A DNA stretch of 25,850 nt, from the NCBI GenBank assembly GCA_003427395.1, contig BFEA01000756.1, positions 157,142 to 182,991 on the forward strand. The letters run 5' to 3'. This DNA comes from Chara braunii. Lineage: Eukaryota; Streptophyta; Charophyceae; Charales; Characeae. The notes below the pieces were generated by a model. The model did not search any database and was not told the origin of the DNA. It saw only the letters and a list, made by a program, of their open reading frames with translations. The translations under genes and the position numbers were made by a program. This document shows, one piece after another, positions 1-7,926 of the stretch (the first letter of the stretch is position 1; every line of letters starts with the position of its first letter).

Positions 1-181
1 CTGACATCAGCAATCTGAAGGATCGAACCCCTCAAAAGACGGATGAACTTGGCCCAAAAGAACATACGAGAGGACACAGAGCCTAGGACACCCATTCTTA
101 CTAGTACTAGACAACAACAAAACAGAGGCGAAGAGAGATCGAGGCCCCAGCGCCCTCATTATCAGAACAACACAGCGGCGT

Positions 182-209
182 AGAGAGAGAGAGAGAGAGA
201 GAGAGAGAG
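182..209. repeat. (AG)14 microsatellite
   Basis: Uninterrupted AG dinucleotide run of 28 bases, seen directly. Open frames crossing it on the minus strand are products of the repeat. Confidence 0.97.
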
Positions 210-315
210 GCCGATATAAGCTGAAGGTAATGGCGAGGAGAATGACGATAACAACGAGGACAATGGCAAGGTAGACTGTGAGGGAAAGGCCAAAAGAACC
301 CTGAGAAAGCAGCGT

Positions 316-592
316 GAAGAGGAGGAAGAAAAGGAGGAAGAAGAGGACGACGAGGAGGAAAAGGAGGAAAAGGAGGAAAAGGAGGAAAAGCAAGAAAAGG
401 AGGAAAAGGAGGAAGAGGGGGAAAAGGAGGAAGGGGGAGGAAAGGAGGAAGAAGAGGAACAGATGGAAGAGGAGGAGGAAGAGAAGGAAGAAAAGACAGA
501 AGAGAAAGAATAGGAGAGAAGGCCAAGGAAGAGGCAACGGTGAGGAGGAGGAAGAAGAGGAGGGAGTGGAGGAGGAAAAGGAGGAAGATTTG
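316..592. repeat. Polypurine tract with GAGGAAAAG units
   Basis: Almost 280 bases of nearly pure purine on the plus strand, built from GGA, GAA and GGAAGA words, with an exact 9-bp unit (GAGGAAAAG) repeated about four times at 351-390. Such mirror-like purine tracts can form triplex DNA; that is general knowledge and not shown here. The Lys/Arg-rich, Ser-rich, Phe/Leu-rich and Pro-rich frames across it are compositional. Confidence 0.95.
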
Positions 593-733
593 AGCGGCAA
601 GAACACATTGATATTGTGGTATACAATGTATACTCCTTTCATCCCCCAAGCTTAAGAATCCCAATTACCGCTTCGCAAAAAAGACGTACAAATATCGCGT
701 TAACTCGCCATTCGTCTGAATTTCGCACGAGTG

Positions 734-843
734 GGCGGGAACGTCTTTTCAAACTGGCGGGAACGTCTTTTCGAATTGGCGGTAAAGATTTTTCGAATTG
801 GCGGTACAGATTTTTAGAATTGGTGGGATAAAATTTTCCAGTT
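734..843 (+). repeat. 22-bp tandem repeat, five copies
   Basis: Five head-to-tail units begin at 734, 756, 778, 800 and 822, exactly 22 bp apart. Each starts with GGCGG or GGTGG and ends in an AACT/AATT/AGTT-like tail. The first two carry GGCGGGAACGTCTTTTC almost unchanged, and the later units drift progressively. GGCGGGAA resembles an E2F-type binding word; that is a motif resemblance and no function is shown. Confidence 0.92.
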
Positions 844-906
844 CGCGAGCGGCATCCACTTCGCAGAACAATTTAAAACTTCTCGGATTCTTGTACTCCT
901 TACAAT

Positions 907-926
907 AAAAAAAAAAAAAAAAAAAA
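907..926 (+). repeat. poly(A)20
   Basis: Twenty consecutive A residues preceded by TACAAT. It may be the tail of an old retroposed sequence, but no body or target-site duplication was identified. Confidence 0.95.
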
Positions 927-1031
927 GAAGGACGATGAAAGGAAGGAGCTAGGCGGGGAAGATGGATACATCGGGGGCAGAAGATGAAACGAGAGCGCAC
1001 AAATGAGACCGCCATCAGGAATGTGTTACTC

Positions 1032-1084
1032 AAGAAGAAGAAGAAGAAGCAACTAGACACTGAGAGAGAGAGAGAGAGAGAGAG
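1032..1084. repeat. (AAG)n and (GA)n microsatellites
   Basis: Six AAG triplets at 1032-1049 are followed, after a short unique spacer, by a GA run at 1062-1084. Seen directly. Confidence 0.95.
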
Positions 1085-1432
1085 ACAGAGGAAGAAGATG
1101 CAAGATGACAAAAAAGAGCATCGATAAGAGCCCCCGGGGTAGGTCAGAAGAGGAACAATAGATAATCATAAGACGAGTAGAGGTAAAACAAATATGAACA
1201 GGTGGGGCTTTCCTTCCTTCTTTTCCTTTCCTTGTTTTGCTTTTTTTCGCCTTCGCGCTCTGATTTACAGTGTGACAATATATATACAGATATATATGGG
1301 AGGGAGAAAAACGAGTGCAGGAGAAACCATTATCACCATGGGATGGGAAACAGAGAAAAGAGCGAGAAAGGAATGCTCAGGAAGATGACAAACAAGGGGC
1401 TGATTAGGACCAAAAGCTTCGACAAGAAGAGC

Positions 1433-1591
1433 AGGAGGAGGAGGAGGAGGAGGAGGAGGAGAAGAAGAAAAAGAAGAAATAGAAGAGGGAGGAGACAGAA
1501 ACAGAAGAAGAAAAGAAGCGTGAGAAGGAGGAGAGACAACGAAGAAGAAGAAGAAGAAGAAGAAGAAGAAGAAGAAGAAGAAGAAGAAGAA
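1433..1591. repeat. (AGG)n and (GAA)17 purine microsatellites
   Basis: An AGG triplet run at 1433-1461 and a clean GAA run at 1541-1591 (17 triplets) are joined by purine-rich sequence. The predicted Arg-rich, Glu-rich, Leu-rich and Phe-rich peptides here are low-complexity artefacts. Confidence 0.95.
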
Positions 1592-1829
1592 TTGAAGCAG
1601 AAGAGGAAGAAGGGGACGATGTACACGTTGAACGAAGCAAATGCAAGTACCAATGGGCAGATGGTGGGAAGGAGGAAGAAGAGCTAACGACGAAGCAGAA
1701 AGGAAAAGCTGATGGTCAGGCAGACGGGCACGGAGTTGAAGAGGACAAATGTGAAAAGGGGATTGCATCGACGGGCACTATTTCGAGAAGCAGATCGGGA
1801 AACAGGACGGTGGGAGAGACTGCATCCGC

Positions 1830-1835
1830 ATCTGT

Positions 1836-1869
<34 letters not shown>

Positions 1870-1881
1870 AATCTGTGACTT
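1830..1881 (-). repeat. poly(T)30 flanked by an 11-bp direct repeat
   Basis: ATCTGTGACTT occurs at 1830-1840 and again at 1871-1881. Between them lies only a T run (30 T counted from 1839 to 1868) followed by GA. A homopolymer bounded by a perfect short direct repeat is what a LINE-type insertion of a bare poly(A) tail (minus strand) with its target-site duplication would leave. Replication slippage is the alternative. Confidence 0.8.
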
Positions 1882-2072
1882 ACTGTCAGGAGAGAGGAGG
1901 AAAATGAAGGAGGAAGGAATAGAAGGCACCAGTTCATTCCCACTTCTTCTGGGATCAATCGGAAATGAGACGGTGAAGTACCAGGGGCAAACAAAAAAGA
2001 CTAACGCAGAACATCACACTCGGCAGGGGTCCCTCCATAGCCAGCCTAAGGAAAGGCTCTTGAGAGACCCAT

Positions 2073-2162
2073 CTTTAGGGGAATGCCCGGAAGACCTACC
2101 CTAAGGAACGCAGGGAATACATATCCTAGTATCCTTCCTTAGGAAATGCTGGGAAGATCTAC
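2073..2162 (+). repeat. Degenerate direct repeat, spacing about 64 bp
   Basis: A word of the form TTTAGGGGAATGCCCGGAAG followed by ACCTAC (2073-2099) recurs as CTTAGGAAATGCTGGGAAGA followed by TCTAC (2137-2162). A weaker related word (CTAAGGAACGCAGGGAATAC) lies between them. This looks like an old tandem duplication. Confidence 0.6.
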
Positions 2163-2329
2163 GGTAATGTGTACAAGTCCAATAACCAGCCTCATTGAGC
2201 GCAACACGCACTCAGCACACACGGTCTAGTCACACAAAGTCACAACTGCATGCATCTGGCCGCAATTCCCGTCCCGAAAGAAGTGAAAAAGTCCTATTGT
2301 AGTGTGCTTATGCCTAAACCACCCACCCT

Positions 2330-2392
2330 CCTGCTGACTGTGGAGCACGGAACCTGAGGTCCTGCTGACTGTGTGGAGCATGGATCCTGAGG
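2330..2392 (+). repeat. 31-32 bp tandem duplication
   Basis: CCTGCTGACTGTGGAGCACG at 2330 is repeated at 2361 as CCTGCTGACTGTGTGGAGCA. Both are followed by GG-A-CCTGAGG. Two copies, head to tail. Confidence 0.88.
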
Positions 2393-2592
2393 AGAGAAGG
2401 AGAGGGGCGACAGCAGCCCATATGAGGAAATGACGGAACCTCCGAACTACCCATGATAGGATACTTATGGGGGGTAATCATAGTCATAGGCGAGAGACGA
2501 AGAAACTGCACAAGCAAGCGATAGGTAGGCGGACAACGAGCAATATGAAGGTCCACGTTACTCACCACCGCGTTTTGCGTTCCTCGTGAGAG

Positions 2593-2617
2593 GATGAGAT
2601 GAGATGAGATGAGATGA
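2593..2617 (+). repeat. (GATGA)5 pentamer repeat
   Basis: Five exact GATGA units, seen directly. Confidence 0.95.
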
Positions 2618-2829
2618 TTGGCCAGGCTGAGTCGGCGGACGCAGAGGCCGTTGACCCCCAACGGGTTTCCGTTCCGACGAGAGCCTAGTGTCCCTCGAAG
2701 CACAGAAACATACCCTTCGGTCAGTTCACCATTCATTTGGACTGAAGTTGTGATTTGTGAGGGGAGAAGAAGGAAGGCTGAGCTTGGAACGGTTTCTAAA
2801 CGGCATCCACATGGGCTGAGGGCATCGCC

Positions 2830-2856
2830 ACAACACTCACAACACTCACAACACTC
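2830..2856 (+). repeat. (ACAACACTC)3 tandem repeat
   Basis: Three exact 9-bp units. The last overlaps the first arm of the adjacent inverted repeat. Confidence 0.93.
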
Positions 2857-2947
2857 TCGAAATGTGAAAAAGACAAAAATGTGGCGGGTGCATCTGGCCA
2901 TGTGTTCTAGCGAGAAATTCGTTCTCCTTTTCCACATTTCGAGAGTG
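2852..2947. repeat. 15-bp perfect inverted repeat, 66-bp spacer
   Basis: CACTCTCGAAATGTG at 2852-2866 is the exact reverse complement of 2933-2947. The spacer is unique. It could be a small foldback element or a hairpin RNA. Minus-strand frames cross it with no recognisable domain. Confidence 0.9.
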
Positions 2948-3365
2948 GTGTCGCGAGGCCCTGAATAGCACACCAGTCAATTGTTGGTGATGATAATAGG
3001 CCTCAGTTCGAACCTTCAGAGCCTCGCAGAAACTGTCCAGTCGCCAACTCCGACAATTTCGGGGCTCGAGGAAGGCCCGGTAGCACAACGGGGGAGGAAG
3101 CCTGTTGGGCCCAAGGAAAAGGGGCAAACGATGGACTGCCATACGTCCTGCTGGTTCATGTCGTGCATGTGTTTCTGCATGCATTCCTCTTTCTGCTGTG
3201 ACTCCACTCCTCATGAGGGGAGGGGCAACCTGTTCTTATGCTAGCACTTGCCAGGATGTATCTGACAGCAGTTATGGGAGGCCTTGGATGAATCTGAAGG
3301 CAATCATGGTCAAAGGTTAGCATGCCCTTCTTTTCTCCTTTCTTGTTTTTTGCCTCACCATACCT

Positions 3366-3425
3366 ACACCCCTAGCTCAGTTGGTAAGGCACACAAGTTG
3401 CAGTCAAGGGCCCGTGGTACCCTCC
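3366..3425 (+). repeat. tRNA-like head of a putative SINE
   Basis: CCTAGCTCAGTTGGTAAGGC at 3371 matches the A-box/D-arm consensus of eukaryotic tRNAs. No convincing B box (GGTTCGAATCC type) follows at the right distance and no cloverleaf closes, so this is a tRNA-derived or decayed unit rather than a functional tRNA. A T-rich, TTTTG-repeated tract followed by A7 ends the region near 3724-3758, which would suit a SINE tail. Confidence 0.55.
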
Positions 3426-3566
3426 TCTCAGATGGCTGCCGTCTATTTGTGGGGAGCTGCACCTGCTGGTAACCTGGTACGGCGTTCCTTATTCAGAAAT
3501 ACATCATTCAGAAGGTTTTCAGCCAAGTACGGGGGCCCTTCCCCGGCTTCTTCAATGCTGTAATGC

Positions 3567-3725
3567 AGCTCCAGGCAACCTGCTTGGCTAGTTAGAACCT
3601 TCTCTGGGGGGCACCAGAGGACCCACTCCCTCCCTCAGCCTCTTCTGTGATAAGCCAAGCTCCGTACCTCACGGCTTCATGTACCCTTGGAACAAACCCC
3701 GAAGTAAGTCCCAAAGTATGGATCT
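3567..3725 (+). repeat. Dispersed repeat, full form
   Basis: Two blocks, AGCTCCAGGCAACCTGCTTG... (3567-3597) and GAAGTAAGTCCCAAAGTATG... (3701-3725), are separated by about 103 bp. Both blocks recur fused at 4203-4261, so this is a repeat family member, probably the body of the SINE-like unit that begins near 3366. Confidence 0.8.
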
Positions 3726-4202
3726 GTTTTTGTTTTGTTTTGTTTTTTTTTAAAAAAAGGGGCCCAGTGCGCAAGGCTGATATTACCAATAAGAAGGTTG
3801 AGGCCGGGGTCCTCACAGTCTACCCGGAGTGAAGGCTCAGATGTGAGATAATGATACTAATGATGATGACGATTAGTATGTAAAAGAATGTAGAAGATTA
3901 TGCTATATCAGCAAATCTGGCCTTCTAATCCTAGAACAACCCCTAGCTCTCCCTGAACCAGGACATTACATCTCAGAGACAATGCCATCCTAGCCAACAT
4001 CAACCATAGCTATCCTGTTCTCGCCACCTGGACTAATCCTGGACCCATAGGTTGTCATGGCAGCACCCCTCAGTTCGCCACTGGATTGTCTTCCTCCCTC
4101 GACTAATCCCCAGATCTCTCTACAAGGCCTCACACTCCTACCATTTGCAGGTTACAGGGCAACGCCCCATCTCTGGCCAGCGTCGTTATGGATCTGGAAT
4201 GT

Positions 4203-4261
4203 AGCTCAAGGCAACCTGCTTGGCTAGTTAGAATCCAAAGTAAGCCCCAAAGTATGGATCT
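4203..4261 (+). repeat. Dispersed repeat, internally deleted copy
   Basis: AGCTCAAGGCAACCTGCTTG... (4203-4233) is joined after 3 bp to AAAGTAAGCCCCAAAGTATG... (4237-4261). Relative to 3567-3725 the intervening 103 bp are missing. Either the two copies are splice-like variants of one transcript, or this copy lost an internal segment. Confidence 0.8.
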
Positions 4262-4785
4262 TGACAAATTATGAAGGATGGGGTCCGTTTCGAATTTTCG
4301 ACGGCCACCTGCATGCATCTTTTGGGTTTGTCCTCGTCTCTTTTGCAATTTAACTCGCGCACCCGATTAGCAACTGTGCAAGAATTTCAAGAAAGCGGTT
4401 AAGAATTCTGTTGAAGTATTTTGAATTTTTATACTTAGCTTGATTGCATGCAGTCATGTTCTAATTCTTGCCCGACTACGCGAGCTGTCTTCCAACTTTG
4501 CACGCCGCACCAACTTCTTTTCTTGTTGTCCTTTGTCTACATGCACCCCTTCGTCTTCCCCCTGTCCGTTGTTGTATCCTCCCCCTGTGTCTTCGGCTCG
4601 ATTGATTGGTCACCAGTTGAGATGGTCGGATCAATCCGTAAAAGCGAACTTCCACGCGCGGCTTGAGCGAACACCTCAATTTTGTGAAATTTCGATCGTC
4701 CCGCCTTCATCGATTCTCCAAAACCTTTTTCTTCTATCCTCCTCGCTGTCAGCATTACACGCTGGTGCCCCGCCGCCTTCCACAC

Positions 4786-4793
4786 TATATAAA
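4786..4793 (+). promoter_or_regulatory. TATA-like box of the cassette
   Basis: TATATAAA lies 38 bp before the ATG at 4831, within a pyrimidine-rich leader. The partner cassette keeps a TATA-like TATAAAT at the matching place (minus strand, 17061-17067). Retention in two strongly diverged copies supports a core-promoter role. Confidence 0.6.
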
Positions 4794-4830
4794 TGTGTGC
4801 AGCCCTCTCCTCTCTTTGATCTCGGATGCA

Positions 4831-4938
4831 ATGTTGCACGAGCTATGCGTGAAGACCGTGGCGCCAAACAGGCTCGGCGTGCCCAAGGAACGGGCGGAGT
4901 GTCGACGTGGGGTGGACTTAGCGGAAGACTCGGGATAA
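4831..4938 (+). CDS. Short cassette ORF, 35 aa, unknown
   Basis: The ATG lies 38 bp after a TATA-like box and opens a 35-codon frame starting MLHELCVKTVAPNRLGVPKE. The inverted partner (minus strand, 16966-17019) has MLHEVVRPNKLDVLKDN in the same frame. The ATG is kept, His is encoded by CAC in one and CAT in the other, Pro by CCA and CCG, Arg/Lys are swapped, and the length difference is a multiple of three. This pattern suggests past coding constraint on the N terminus. It may be a first exon, since the downstream sequence is also shared, or a small peptide. No family is recognised, and an earlier ATG at 4826 opens a very short overlapping frame. Confidence 0.42.
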   Translation: MLHELCVKTVAPNRLGVPKERAECRRGVDLAEDSG

Positions 4939-4968
4939 GGTAGTCAGAGGGACTGACCGGTGGTGGAG

Positions 4969-5115
4969 ATGGGAGTGCAGCCAGTCACAGGGCCTTGTGG
5001 CTATGCTCGCTTGCGCCTGGTTGGATATGGTGGTTGCGCACGTGAAGTGTCAGCGTTGTTGAGATTTTTTAAAAGTGAGGGACTCGCTGCTTCGTTTGAG
5101 TATCGTGCATGCTGA
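4969..5115 (+). CDS. Cassette open frame, 48 aa, unknown
   Basis: An ATG-initiated 48-codon frame beginning MGVQPVTGPCGYARLRLVGY and ending with a Phe/Lys/Glu-containing stretch. It lies 30 bp after the 4831 ORF in a different frame. The partner cassette aligns here (about 16780-16890) but is interrupted by stops in the same frame, so conservation of this reading is not shown. It could be a later exon of the cassette gene or a chance frame. Confidence 0.25.
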   Translation: MGVQPVTGPCGYARLRLVGYGGCAREVSALLRFFKSEGLAASFEYRAC

Positions 5116-5166
5116 AGACTAAGTGTGGATACTTAGTTGTGTGCATAACCTTGGTTGAAAGTGTCT

Positions 5167-5469
5167 ATGGATGCTGAATGCTTCACTGTCAGAAAGTTTA
5201 TTGATGTATGGATGGTTGATTGTCTTTGTTATGTTCGTGCGCATGGGTGCACAACTGGGGTAATTGGGCCTTGGACATCTGCTTGGGTGTATGACTGGGT
5301 TCATGCACTCTTTCCTCGACTAATTGCCAATCCCGGCGTTGAGTGTGTGTGCAAGATCGTCGTCGGCCCTCTTCTCCCCTCTTTCCTTCGCACAAGTGCC
5401 AAGTGTCACTCTCCCCGTCCACCTGGTGCGTACACTCGGGCGACCAGTGACATTGGGTGTGGCAACTAA
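5167..5469 (+). CDS. Cassette open frame, 100 aa, unknown
   Basis: Open from an ATG at 5167 for 100 codons, rich in Cys, Val and Trp, with an early MDAECFTVRKFIDVWMVDCL segment. No signal peptide or domain is recognisable. The partner cassette aligns around 16600-16680 but reads through stops in the equivalent frame. The composition is protein-like, but this alone is weak evidence. Confidence 0.25.
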   Translation: MDAECFTVRKFIDVWMVDCLCYVRAHGCTTGVIGPWTSAWVYDWVHALFPRLIANPGVECVCKIVVGPLLPSFLRTSAKCHSPRPPGAYTRATSDIGCGN

Positions 5470-5636
5470 GTCGTACCACCCAATCTCCCTACTTCCTGGG
5501 CATCGCCGTTTCGTTTAAGGTGCCAGTTTTGATTGGAGTCACCATGCGTTAATCAACTTGCATTTTGATTGGAGGCGGGGTTTTGCGGGACAGGTTGAGA
5601 ATTGTATGGGGTCGAGGCTTGCCAACTTGAGTGTGA

Positions 5637-5846
5637 GCGCGGGTAACTGCACGTGCTACAACCTCACATCGATCCACCATAGTGACCTGCCCTCCTTTTG
5701 TGATAGTAGACGAAGATGTATTTTACTGCGACGCGGAGGTGCGCAGGGCGCTATTGCGGACCGATTGGGTTCACTTCTCTCCCTCGTTAATCTTGTCGTA
5801 CACCAATCTGACCGTGCTTCCCTGGGCTGTGGAAGCCTCATTTTAA
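5637..5846 (+). CDS. Cassette open stretch, 69 codons, exon-like
   Basis: Open between an in-frame TGA at 5634 and TAA at 5844, with no ATG at its start. The translated middle (TCPPFVIVDEDVFYCDAEVR, then a Trp/His/Ser-Pro segment) has balanced, non-repetitive composition unlike the shadow frames nearby. An alternative overlapping frame runs 5558-6025. If coding, it would be an internal exon. The partner cassette aligns but carries a 1-nt indel in this block. No family is recognised. Confidence 0.28.
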   Translation, partial: ARVTARATTSHRSTIVTCPPFVIVDEDVFYCDAEVRRALLRTDWVHFSPSLILSYTNLTVLPWAVEASF

Positions 5847-5889
5847 CTATCGTTGGTACCGACCTGGGAACTCGTGTTCCTAGCGGAGG

Positions 5890-6111
5890 TTGGTGTTGGG
5901 GTACAAAGGGTCTGTCCGATTGTCGGATCCCTCCCGTAACGCGGGAGCTCATCCAATACTTCAAAACCTTCAAGTTGATACCTCCACTCCACCACCGTCG
6001 TATGATGACGATTGCGAAGTTCTAAGAGATATTGTTGGGCCGATTCAACTGCGTCAAAATGCCCCTTTCCTCCTTGGTTCCCACGAGAAGGGCGGTGTGA
6101 AATTGACATAG
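5890..6111 (+). CDS. Cassette open stretch, C-terminal-like, unknown
   Basis: Frame open to a TAG at 6109, ending with an acidic then Gln/Arg-rich segment (PSYDDDCEVLRDIVGPIQLR). Another frame overlaps it to 6025, so at most one is real. It could be the last exon of the cassette gene; downstream sequence becomes T-rich and AT-rich at 6129, like a 3' region. No homologous peptide was readable in the partner copy. Confidence 0.22.
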   Translation: MVLGYKGSVRLSDPSRNAGAHPILQNLQVDTSTPPPSYDDDCEVLRDIVGPIQLRQNAPFLLGSHEKGGVKLT

Positions 6112-6319
6112 ATTAGGTGCTAGGTTCATTTTTTTTTGCGGAGCCTTTACATTTAATTCTCGGGTATAATTGATTTTTCCATGATTGTCCCTAAGTCCCA
6201 CAACAGGGTTTCGCAGGTCCCTTGTCTCTCTTCGTCTTCTCAGTAATCCCACAGGTACCAGATGTCGTGCGGGGCGTGTCACCACGTGAGGTTGCATATC
6301 ACACTTCAGCCACTTCAGT

Positions 6320-6945
6320 CATTCATTCTATTCTGCCTTGTTTGGCTGCCGTTCAAAAAGCATTTTCCCTAGGAGCCTAGCAGCTTATTCCAAGATGCTT
6401 GAAGCTGCACTTTTTACTTGTCTCCAGATCGCCATTCAAACTTTTTGTCCCTCACTGGTCATACCACACATTCTCTACCAGGGTCAGGGCATGCGGTGGG
6501 AAGGGGTTTGAGAAGTGGAGGGGCGCAGAGTTGCAGTGTCAGGTTCACGTCCATCCAACTGTTGAAAACTAGTTTGTAGTTCCTCTGCACCTTCCCCATA
6601 CCCCTTCTGATTGTCAGACTCTAGATTCTGTCAACCCTAACCTCTCATTTAACTCATGCCATTTATTCCCCTTGTTCATCTCCCAACCACTCATTGCAAA
6701 AAGTTGTTATCACCTTTTGGATTTTCACCAGCTCATTCAAGAAGGTCAGTTTTTCCACCCCTGCCTACCATCTTGTTTGCAGGTTTGTTTGTATGTGTAT
6801 CTCTATGTGTTCAGTTACCTTTGGACCCTCCACCGTCACCATATCCATGACCAAAATGCATCTTTTCCACCGAAGGATCCACAATGTTGTTCGTCTGCCC
6901 AGCTCCAAAAGGTTATTCTTGAAGTCATTTGTATGGCATTAGGGT
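6320..6945. other. Unassigned pyrimidine-rich region
   Basis: A plus-strand C/T-rich stretch with three overlapping open frames between 6656 and 6995, none clearly coding. No repeat or RNA was recognised. Confidence 0.5.
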
Positions 6946-7017
6946 CAGTGCGCAGTCAAAATGGTTTTCCTGTCATAGGACCAGTGCCTTGTTAGAATGG
7001 TTTTCCAGTCCCACGGC
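6946..7017 (+). repeat. 36-bp tandem duplication
   Basis: CAGTGC at 6946 and at 6982, and ATGGTTTTCC at 6961 and at 6997, show two diverged 36-bp units head to tail. Confidence 0.85.
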
Positions 7018-7250
7018 CACTCACCGTCTCCTACCTTTTTTGTGTGTATTTTGTCCAACCATCGCTAGGTAAGGATTGCCCCCCCACACTACATAAAGAT
7101 GTATTTAATAGTCTTCGGGATCTTTCTATTCTGGAAAGATTGTTGGCAGTTGGGGCACCAAGGGAGCACCATTTTGTTTTTCTCCAGCCTTGTTTGGCCA
7201 ATTGGCCAAATATTTATGGGTACGCACCTGTGCCCAATCTACCAGTGTAA
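6996..7250 (+). CDS. Open stretch, 84 codons, unknown
   Basis: Open from just after TAG at 6993 to TAA at 7248. Its second half (KDVFNSLRDLSILERLLAVG, then a Pro/Asn-rich end) has protein-like composition with an amphipathic Leu-rich segment. There is no ATG near the start, so it would be an exon or a pseudogene piece. The frame crosses the 36-bp duplication at its start and the 18-bp palindrome at 7193. Unassigned. Confidence 0.28.
   Translation, partial: NGFPVPRPLTVSYLFCVYFVQPSLGKDCPPTLHKDVFNSLRDLSILERLLAVGAPREHHFVFLQPCLANWPNIYGYAPVPNLPV
7193..7210. repeat. 18-bp perfect palindrome
   Basis: TTTGGCCAATTGGCCAAA is its own reverse complement. It contains two CCAAT-like boxes in opposite orientation, which is notable but not proof of regulation. 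Confidence 0.9.
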
Positions 7251-7481
7251 AGCTGACACCGTGGCCGACTTCTGTTTCGTATTTTTAAACCCTTTGATTG
7301 GCCATAGCAGATCGCAAAGCACGTTTAGGTGATTTACCCACCTCTCATTGATGTTGTTGAAAAGTTTCTTTTTGGGACACTGTCTGTGGTACGTGGACTT
7401 GATTGGTAATTTGTATAAGTGCAACACTTTTAATTGGGGCATTCAGAGGGGTCCATCATCAGACCACCGGTGTCGGTGCGA

Positions 7482-7499
7482 ATACCCTTACAAGGGTAT
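7482..7499. repeat. Short hairpin, 8-bp arms, 2-nt loop
   Basis: ATACCCTT (7482-7489) and AAGGGTAT (7492-7499) are exact reverse complements separated by AC. Confidence 0.85.
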
Positions 7500-7774
7500 C
7501 TGCCCTAGTTTTTGCAAGTGATAGAAAGTGAGTTTGTTTTTAAAGATTTGAAGTACGTTGCGCGGGTCGTGGTTGTCTTTGGCTACGTTGACTGAATGGT
7601 TGACTAAGGGTAGAGAGTGTGTAGGCGCGCAAGCTTAAGGAACTCGTGATCTCTTTTCTTGTTGACGATTGTAAAGTCGGCGTGGTTGTCAACCAAATTT
7701 TTATTTTGACTTAAACTGGGATTAAAAGATCTTGTCTTCTGGCCAGTACGTCTGACCACAGCATGTAGGCTCGT

Positions 7775-7888
7775 ATGGAGGACGGCGTCGGTGAGAAAGT
7801 GGCTTTAGGTAGTGGTCAGAGTATGCGAGGGAGTGGACGCGCGGCAGGCGGGAGTAATGACGACCGTGGTGGTTCAGTGGTAGGTTGA
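7775..7888 (+). CDS. Candidate first exon, 37 aa, unknown protein
   Basis: ATG opens MEDGVGEKVALGSGQSMRGS and continues Gly/Ser/Arg-rich to a TGA at 7886. A GTAGGT (possible splice donor) lies just before the stop at 7880, so the frame may leave through an intron instead of terminating. It starts the chain of plus-strand open stretches that runs to about 9955. The composition is typical of a disordered N terminus. No family is recognised. Confidence 0.33.
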   Translation: MEDGVGEKVALGSGQSMRGSGRAAGGSNDDRGGSVVG

Positions 7889-7926
7889 GAGTACGTTTTT
7901 GGAATATCTAAAAAGAACCTGCACGT

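Larger units (their letters stand above)
4545..6320 (+). mobile_element. Central cassette, stand-alone copy
   Basis: This stretch aligns by eye, with many substitutions and indels, to the reverse complement of about 15510-17335. Anchors in order are ATGCACCCCTTCGTCTTCC near 4541, ATTACACGCTGGTGCCCCGC at 4755, the TATA-like box, the ATGTTGCACGAG start, GTGAAGTGTCAGCGTTGTTG-like sequence near 5042, ACTGCGACGCGGAGGTGCG near 5724, and TCGTGCGGGGCGTGTCAC near 6265. The partner copy lies at the heart of the large palindrome. This copy lacks the flanking arms, so the cassette exists independently of them. No transposase was recognised. Confidence 0.72.

Noticed and set aside
162-655. Several long ORFs (Lys/Arg-rich, Ser-rich, Phe/Leu-rich, Pro-rich)
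   Set aside because: They are translations of the purine microsatellite tract in different frames; low complexity throughout.
1202-1768. Overlapping ORFs with Glu, Arg, Phe or Leu runs
   Set aside because: Generated by the AGG and GAA repeats; no non-repetitive domain.
2314-3214. Minus-strand ORFs of 219 and 122 aa as genes
   Set aside because: They run through the GATGA pentamer, the 9-bp triplicate and the inverted repeat, and overlap plus-strand frames of similar length. The longer one yields a simple Glu-Cys-Cys repeat. No domain recognised.
3366-3425. Functional tRNA gene
   Set aside because: A box only; no acceptor or T-arm pairing and no B box at the right distance.
7482-7499. Rho-independent terminator
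   Set aside because: Short hairpin without a following T run, and the context is eukaryotic.
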